In this document: in pieces, positions 57,583 through 64,000 of the stretch
How the letters are laid out: every line of letters starts with the position of its first letter
Numbering within the stretch: the stretch's first letter is position 1
Assembly (NCBI GenBank): GCA_006176705.1
Contig: QRFJ01000023.1
Span: forward strand, 2,682,020 to 2,746,019
Length of the DNA stretch: 64,000 nt
DNA from: Cocos nucifera
Taxonomy: Eukaryota > Streptophyta > Magnoliopsida > Arecales > Arecaceae
Direction: 5' to 3'
Translations under genes and position numbers: made by a program
Notes under the pieces: generated by a model
Told to the model about the DNA's origin: nothing
Seen by the model: only the letters and a program-made list of their open reading frames with translations
Databases searched by the model: none

Positions 57583-60500
57583 GAGAAAGAAATCAGCATG
57601 CTGACTTACTGGTCAATAAAAATGTTGACAAAAATTACAATTTTGGTTGTCGGCATCCAAGTCCTTCTCCACCATCCTACCACAGTCGTGCCAAAGTTTC
57701 ACCACCTTAAAGTTTAAAGGTAAAAGATCCTCAAGTTCTCTTGTGTCAATGCTTGCGATCAATCATCTTTCACATACAATTAGAAGAAATGCAAATGATT
57801 AACCATAGAAAAGTAAAATAATAGGTCTAATTCTTACTTTATTACAAAAATCCGATCAATAGAAACATTATTTGAGCACACGAGGAAAAGGCTAAAGGGA
57901 AAGCTGGTGGACTTTCGCTTTTGCTCAGAGGGTGGTCCGCAGGGACAGGGTCTCAGATGACGACGTCCCCAAGGCACGCTCCTGATCTCATCTCACTCAC
58001 TAAAGACCGGAAATAGACCATCTCTCAAATCCGCCAAAAAGAGTGATGCTTTGATCCTTGGAGGTTAAAAAACAAGAAGACGTAAATTTGAGATGGAAAT
58101 AGGATCACCAAGACATGGAGGATGGAACCCAACATGAGACACATCCCCTTTGGCCCCACTTTCCAAAATATATAATAATTTGGCATTAGTAAAGCTTAAT
58201 TAAATAGTCTTTGTTCTCCATCACCATGTTGTATTGGGATGGACGAGCAAGGACTAAAAGGAGGCCAAAAATGGGGCCCTCTTTTTATGTTTGCATGCTA
58301 CTTTGGTGGCTCGGCTCGAGGGAAAGGACGTTTAGATGGCCGCTTTATCACGTGGATCGGCGATATCTTGGAACTATGTTTAGATGTGGAGTACATTGGC
58401 TTGAATGCACAATAAAGTCCAGACCTGATGAGGTAGAGAACAGCCCAAGTTTTGTATTCAAGGAAAGGGTCTCCGCCATCTTGTATGTTTCCTCAAAATG
58501 CTCCTTTTTTTTTTTTTCCTTTGAAAGATTTGAGAATATAAATAATGTTAAATCATTTTGTAAGTTTGTTCATTTGAATCCTATTTATTAGAGTTGCCTT
58601 GGATACTCGCTTTGGATGGAATTCCCTTGCACATTGCAAGTGGGACTTCTTCCCTTCCTTTTTTCTGAAAATAATGCTAATAATAATAACATGAATGATG
58701 TAATACTAAATTAGACATTATTACTCTATGAAGAAGAGTAATTTCTTTATAAAGAATAAAGAGATTTAGATAACAAGTTATTGGATTATTAGCATGAGAT
58801 GAATGGTTGGATGGAGGGTGCTGAAGCAGATCTAACATTCTCTATGTATCATGCCATGCACCGGGTTGCTTTCAAAAATTGTATAGTGTTCCCCGAACCA
58901 ATCATCTATAATGTATTGTGATTGCGATAGGTTGAAGCTTAAATCAATTTTCCATGTTGCCCTCATTTGTTGATGTTCCTTCATTTGTCTTCGGAAATGA
59001 GAGTTCAAGATCTTGTAAATTCTACTTAGAGCTCAAAATATCAATTATGTTTTAGGGTGATAAGGGAGGCTCGAATCGAGCCACCTAATCTTCGTTAAGA
59101 ATCAAGAAGACTTTACCACAGACCTAATTGATAGATGAGAGATTATAGAAGTAGGGGATGCAATGTGGATACACACATTGCTGGTCGCATCACCGAGCAT
59201 TACCAAAAAAAATAGAGGAGCTTAGAGAAAATTTTAATTCAATATCAAGTTTTATGATCATATTGCTGAAGTGATGCTAGAAAGGGATGAGCCGTGACTA
59301 GTTGCCTTTGTATAGTCATGGGTCTATGTCTACTTGAGGATGAAAATGAAGCAACTAGCCATTAGCCTATGGTGGTCGTATGCTATCCATTCAAGCTATA
59401 CCAAGTAAAAATAAAAGTAATATGATCCAATATCCTATCTTGGTCGGACATACTTTCTCCGTGCTTTTCATAAGTAGACAATGTTTAGAAATCGAAAGAG
59501 ATAAACTTCAAAGAACATGAGTCTTAATGGCAGGACATTCTATCAGTGGATTGGTAAATCATCTAATAGGTTTAAAAATGCGAATCAATAAACTAAATGA
59601 ATGTGAGTGAAAAATGAAGCCACTTGATTAGATGGTTTTAGAAGTTATAGTCCTAGAGTTTTACGCCAAGATGACCAATCAGATTAATTTTTAATGTTAG
59701 ATTTAGCAAATAACCTTTGGCATATTTCTCCTCCCCCCTCCTCCCTCTTTTTGTGAAACATGTGGATAACCATTTGAATATTTCTCATTCAAAGAGAGAT
59801 ATCTCAATTTAACAAGTGAGACAGCCAAATTATAATCCTTCCTTTACAAAGATGGCTGATTTTAATTGGCCAAATCATTTGCCATCAAGACAACTAGAAA
59901 ATTGGAGCATCTCGCAATGGTATTGTTCTCAAGTATTAATAAACACTCAATATGATTATCCACATGAAGTTTCATCTTCATGCCCTAGCGGACCACACCA
60001 ACTCATGTTCATGGCAAGGCATCCCTCATTAGAAAAAAGAATGAAACCAAATACATTGGTTGGTCAATGTGATGTAATGATACTGGTTCCATTTTTTCTG
60101 AGTTTCTCTGATGATCAACATATCCAAATGATATATGAATGCAGGTTACTTCTTTTGCGTGAAGGAAGAATTCATTATTGGATCATTAATTGATAGTATT
60201 TATTTATTTATTTATTTTGGGTCTCGGTCCTTCTTTGTCATCTCATGGTCGCTGGGCGCGCTCGGATTTTGTTATCTGACGGTAAGTTCAGCGATACTGT
60301 TCATGGCCAGCTGAATTGATCGATGGACGTGAAAGTACACTGATCTGCCCGTCTATAACTGCACTCGACTGCCGTATCGGTGGTCCTTGTTTTGGGTTGC
60401 ACACGGACCGGCCACCAAGTTATTGCGCTTCAAGTTGTTAGGTGTGTACGTTAGGATCTGGAAAAGAATTCTACGTGCTAATTGAGCTGCATTTAAATTG

Positions 60501-60799
60501 GGATTCAAGGTGCCGTGTCAGTGAAGTTGCTGCCCCATGGTACCATTGGTTTGGGTTTAAATTATATTTTTACTTTAAAAAAATTAATTAAATATTCCTA
60601 TAATTTAGAATTAGCTTCATCCAGTACTTTTAAAATTTTAAAAAATTTAAAATAATTCTAAAATTACTTAAGATGTTCAAAATAATTCCAACCTGTTTAA
60701 TATAAAATGATAAAAATAATTTTATTTTTATTAAAATATATATATATTTTTTTTCAATTTTTTATCCCTATTTATTTCCGTTATCTTCTCTTTTAATAT
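57583..60799. other. Intergenic DNA, no gene recognised
   Basis: Two open frames (58211-58591 and 59816-60193, + strand, about 125 codons each) show no family motif, splice context or repeat of known proteins. Both are treated as chance. 60230-60540 is of more balanced composition but also unrecognised. Confidence 0.5.
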
Positions 60800-60804
60800 A
60801 TTTT

Positions 60805-61160
60805 TTTTAAATCTAATAATTATTTTCACCCTTTCTTTCCATTATTTTTTTTTTATTTAACCCGATCTTGTTCAAACCCCATCTACTCTCACCTGACCCC
60901 CATTCACTACTCCTATCATCTTTTTTTTCAATAACTTTTTAAATTCTGCCTATAACCATCTCTTCCTTTTGTCCTCCTCTTTAACAATCTGATCTTAAGC
61001 TTCACCCACTCCCACAACCTCCTTATCCTCCATTATCTTTTTTTATAAATATTACAATCATCTTTATCCCTTTTCTCTATCTAACATGATCCTAAGTCTT
61101 GTCCACTCTCCTTCTTATCCCTCCTCTTATTGATCTAGACCATCTTTTTTTTCTCTCTCC
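60805..61160. repeat. Degenerate tandem repeat, ~105-125 bp unit, three copies
   Basis: Each copy has an ACCCGATCTTGTTCAAACCC / AATCTGATCTTAAGCTTCACC / AACATGATCCTAAGTCTTGTC segment, then CCACTC, and ends in ATCATCTTTTTTT / ATTATCTTTTTTT / GACCATCTTTTTTT (near 60920, 61047 and 61147). Confidence 0.6.
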
Positions 61161-61466
61161 TCTCCCACATCTTCTCTTCTTCAATATTACTGCTATTTTA
61201 TGCTTTCAATTTTATTCGAGACATAACCTACATCATCCTCTCTTGTTGTTTGCTCCATTTCTTATTATATCTTCATAGTCATGTATTGCAAAAAGATAAA
61301 AAATTAAAATATTTTCTTTAAGTCTATCATATCTAATTATAGTATGATTAAAAGTATTATTAAAATAAAAATATTTTATTTTAAGAATTTTATAGATCAT
61401 TAACATGATGTGCTTCGATAAATAAAGATGAATTGAGTAATATCATGATTTGCAGTTTAATGACTA

Positions 61467-61582
<116 letters not shown>

Positions 61583-61854
61583 ATTTTTGTTATAAATAAA
61601 AATCGATCATTCATTATTTTTTTTTTTTTCAAATCACAGGTATTGTGGATTAAAAAAAAAAAAAGGAAAAAATTGCTACCTCCCCATCCACTTAAGGGAT
61701 CTCTAATATATAAACAGCGTACTTGCATCACACAAAAAGAGGTTGTACCTGCAAACACTGGGAGTGCGTATGAAATCAAAAACTTCAATTTCAAGGCCAT
61801 TACCTTGAGCCCAGAGCTCCGTCTATCTGCATAAGGCCCAAAGGCCCATCACAT

Positions 61855-61910
61855 CCCCATCCATCCATCCATCCATCAATACTGATACATATCCATCCAT
61901 CCATCAACAC
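61855..61910. repeat. (CCAT)n microsatellite, two blocks
   Basis: Blocks of four to five CCAT units are separated by CAATACTGATACATA. They lie about 350 bp upstream of the VAN3-binding-like start codon. Confidence 0.9.
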
Positions 61911-61978
61911 TGTAAAGGGTCCTCAAAAGTAATTCTCAAGGAAACTCAAAGGCTACTCCTCCTTTCAGAACCAAAAAC

Positions 61979-62262
61979 GAAAAAAAAAAAAAAAAAGAAA
62001 AAAAAAATAGAGAAAAAGGCCACTCTTCCCTTTACCTCTCTAAAACCTCATAAACAACCCTCATTGCACCATCATTCCCTTCCCGTTATCCGCGGTTGGA
62101 TCCAAGTCGAGGGCATTTCAGTACTTCAAACTCATTTGAGAGAACTCCACAAGGCAGCAGAGACTTGGGACGGACGCAGTGCCAACTCTCACTCGTTTTA
62201 AAACCCCATCACGGCCCGGTGATTCCATCATCATAACGCCAACCAGCGCCGAGCGGCTCCTG
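61979..62262 (+). promoter_or_regulatory. Promoter-proximal region and 5' leader of the VAN3-binding-like gene
   Basis: A poly-A tract (61979-62010) is followed by CT-rich sequence and a leader rising in GC. An in-frame TGA at 62137 rules out a start upstream of it in this frame. No clear TATA box was seen. Confidence 0.4.
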
Positions 62263-63569
62263 ATGGACGACGCCAAAGACCCCTGGCGACCGGAGCCCCC
62301 CCACCCGGTCTCCGCCCTCCGGGTGCCGGAGGCCCCCCGCGACCCGATGGAGTTCCTCTCCCGCTCCTGGAGCGCCTCGGCCTTAGAAGTCTCCAAGGCC
62401 CTCGTCCCCCCTCTCCCCTCGCCGCCCGGGGCGATCCTGGAGGACGCCGCTGGCGAGCTGGAGGAGGCCGCCGTCGCCGGGAACCCCTTCTCCTTCGCTT
62501 CCTCCGCCACCTCGCAGCTCGTCATGGAGAGGATAATGTCTCAGTCGGTGAGTTGGTACCCCAAAAGAGTTGTGAAACAGGGGAGGAGTTGGGTATTTAT
62601 TTGATTTATTTCCTTCAGAACCGGGATTTTCTGGATTTTTGTATATAAATGGCTTGGAATTGGTTCCTCCATTTCCTTCTTAATGCTTTACAGTGCTCAA
62701 GGTTTTTACTTTGTTGTTTTTTAAAATAGTCTCCATCAATCCTGGCAGAGTTTTCCCATCCATTTTATCAAAACGAAATAGCATTATTTTTCTTCCTTTA
62801 CCTTTTAAATTTTGGCCTTCTTCCATTTAGATGAACCTTATATTGGCTTTTTTCTTGTATTTTTATTCATTTTTCATTCATTTGTACTATGATTCAAGAG
62901 CTTTTTAAAAATTGTTTACTTCAACTAAGAAAATATTTGCGGAATCTTTATTACAATACTTTCCTTTGCTTTGAAGTTGTTTTATTTATTTATTTTTTAT
63001 TTCTGTTTTCTGATGTAGATAACCTACAGCAGAGCTATTTTTTACCTTTATGTTCCATGAGTGCTAATAGATGCCGTGCTTAATTTTTCGATAGTAGGAG
63101 AGCAGTGATCGCATTCCATTATTTCCTTTCAGCTTCGAACGTATTATTCCTCAATAAATTCTTAGAACGCTGGCAGGCGAATCCTGAGGAAAATACAGAA
63201 TTTCTTTGTGACCACCTATGAACTCTTGGTGAATTTTAAATTATCAAAAATGTTCCTTTTTAAGCTTTGCTCTTGGATCCTTCTGAGTTTACCTTAGATC
63301 ATTGCACCCATTCGTAAATTGCAGCCATAAAAACTTCCCAAACTACCGAAAGATTAGATTTTTTTTTCTTTGTTCTTCATTGTTAAAAGTCTAATTTTCT
63401 TCCTACTCTGTTCTCTTCCCCTGTTTCCGTTTCTTTTAAACAGCAGGAAGTGTCACCACTCACATCGGGGCGTTTATCCCACAGCAGCGGGCCTTTGAAT
63501 GGTGGCCAAAGCGGCGGATCCCTGTCCGATAGCCCTCCCGTCTCCCCTTCGGACATCGACGACATTAAG
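62263..63569 (+). CDS. VAN3-binding protein / FORKED-like protein, 5' part (2 exons seen)
   Basis: Exon 1 is 62263-62547 and exon 2 is 63444-63569. Both are in phase 0 and encode residues 1-95 and 96-137. The start is the first ATG after an in-frame stop (MDDAKDPWRPEPPHPVSALRV). The family signature is clear: PMEFLSRSWSASALEVSKAL, then NPFSFASSATSQLVMERIMSQS, and after the intron QEVSPLTSGRLSHSSGPLNG and DSPPVSPSDIDDIK. This is the N-terminal part of the DUF828 (auxin canalisation) domain. The rest, including the PH domain, must lie beyond 64000. Family members bind the ARF-GAP VAN3 and act in trans-Golgi trafficking, PIN1 positioning and leaf-vein closure. Which member this is cannot be told from 137 residues. 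The exon 2 donor (AAG|GTCCCT) is weak. Confidence 0.88.
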
Positions 63570-64000
63570 GTCCCTCCTTTGCTTTCCTTTCCCTCTCAAA
63601 CTTACAATAATTTCTTGCCTTTAGAAAAGGATTGCTTGTTTTCTTTCTGTTCCTTTATTTTGTTTTTGTTTAATCTACTGTTCATTCTTTCTTTAGATAA
63701 ATAAATTTGTTTCTTCGGAAGCTGGAGCACTGAAGGCAAAGCGACCAAATCTCAGGCTCTCTCTGTAAAAATTGTCCATACAAGAGAGAGTCATGCCTTT
63801 CTCTTCTCCCAATAAAGTGCCTGACATATGGATCACCAGGGTTGTAATTAAATGAAGCCCTTTCTTTAGGAGTTTGTGAGCTTGGCTCTTTTTCCTTGCC
63901 ATTTTTAGTCCCTTACCCAAGTCTTCCCTTTGTAGCCCTGCTGCCTTGACGCAAAAATGTTTCCAATCTTCATCTCAAAATGCCCCTATAATTTCTCTCC

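Noticed and set aside
58211..58591. 126-codon + strand frame as a possible gene
   Set aside because: No recognised motif, and it runs into a poly-T and AT-rich tail; chance frame most likely. The 125-codon frame at 59816-60193 is rejected for the same lack of support.

Overview
The window looks like nuclear DNA of a flowering plant, probably a monocot and possibly a palm. The palm guess is weak and rests on overall style: long introns, AT-rich intergenic DNA, CACTA and Mutator relics, and Tat-like gypsy elements. No bacterial, organellar or viral gene organisation is visible. Two host genes can be supported. One is a complete 8-exon PITH-domain gene (17440-27250, + strand, 176 aa). The other is the 5' end of a VAN3-binding/FORKED-like gene (62263 to beyond 63569, + strand). 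Almost everything else is transposable-element DNA or gene-free sequence.

Layout. 1-9230: a decayed Mutator-like (MULE) transposase gene is cut inside its SWIM zinc finger by a ~7.2 kb CACTA (En/Spm-type) element. The CACTA carries decayed TNP2-like and TNP1-like genes, subterminal hairpin repeats, and an unusual ~940 bp foldback near its 5' end. 9231-17100: AT-rich DNA with internal duplications, a minus-strand pseudogene resembling the PMD/Ulp1-MULE class of plant ORFs, and simple repeats. 17440-27250: the PITH gene, with introns of 2.2 and 6.5 kb; the larger one holds a Tourist-like MITE. 27251-36072: intergenic DNA with small tandem duplications.

36078-56720: a cluster of gag-only LTR retrotransposons (TR-GAG-like, Tat-like gag). 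Element A (36078-42468) is complete, with a perfect AAGAG target duplication. Element X (42573-45838) is an older relative cut off by a 1000-N gap (45839-46838). Element C (46839-51638) is a second A-family copy whose 475-codon gag is uninterrupted. Element X' (51743-56720) is a complete version of X with a CATAT target duplication. The 3.37 kb to the right of A and to the right of C appear identical, so either the locus is represented twice in the assembly or a very recent duplication occurred.

The most unusual material is the 3' part of the A/C family. A ~35 bp monomer built around a small hairpin (6-nt arms, AAG loop) is organised in trimeric ~105 bp higher-order units, about 33 monomers in A against 4 in C. 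A related hairpin series occurs in X'. The LTRs of both families also contain expanded minisatellites. 56819-57579 is a second MITE-like element. 57583-62140 is gene-free apart from degenerate tandem repeats and microsatellites, and leads into the VAN3-binding-like gene.
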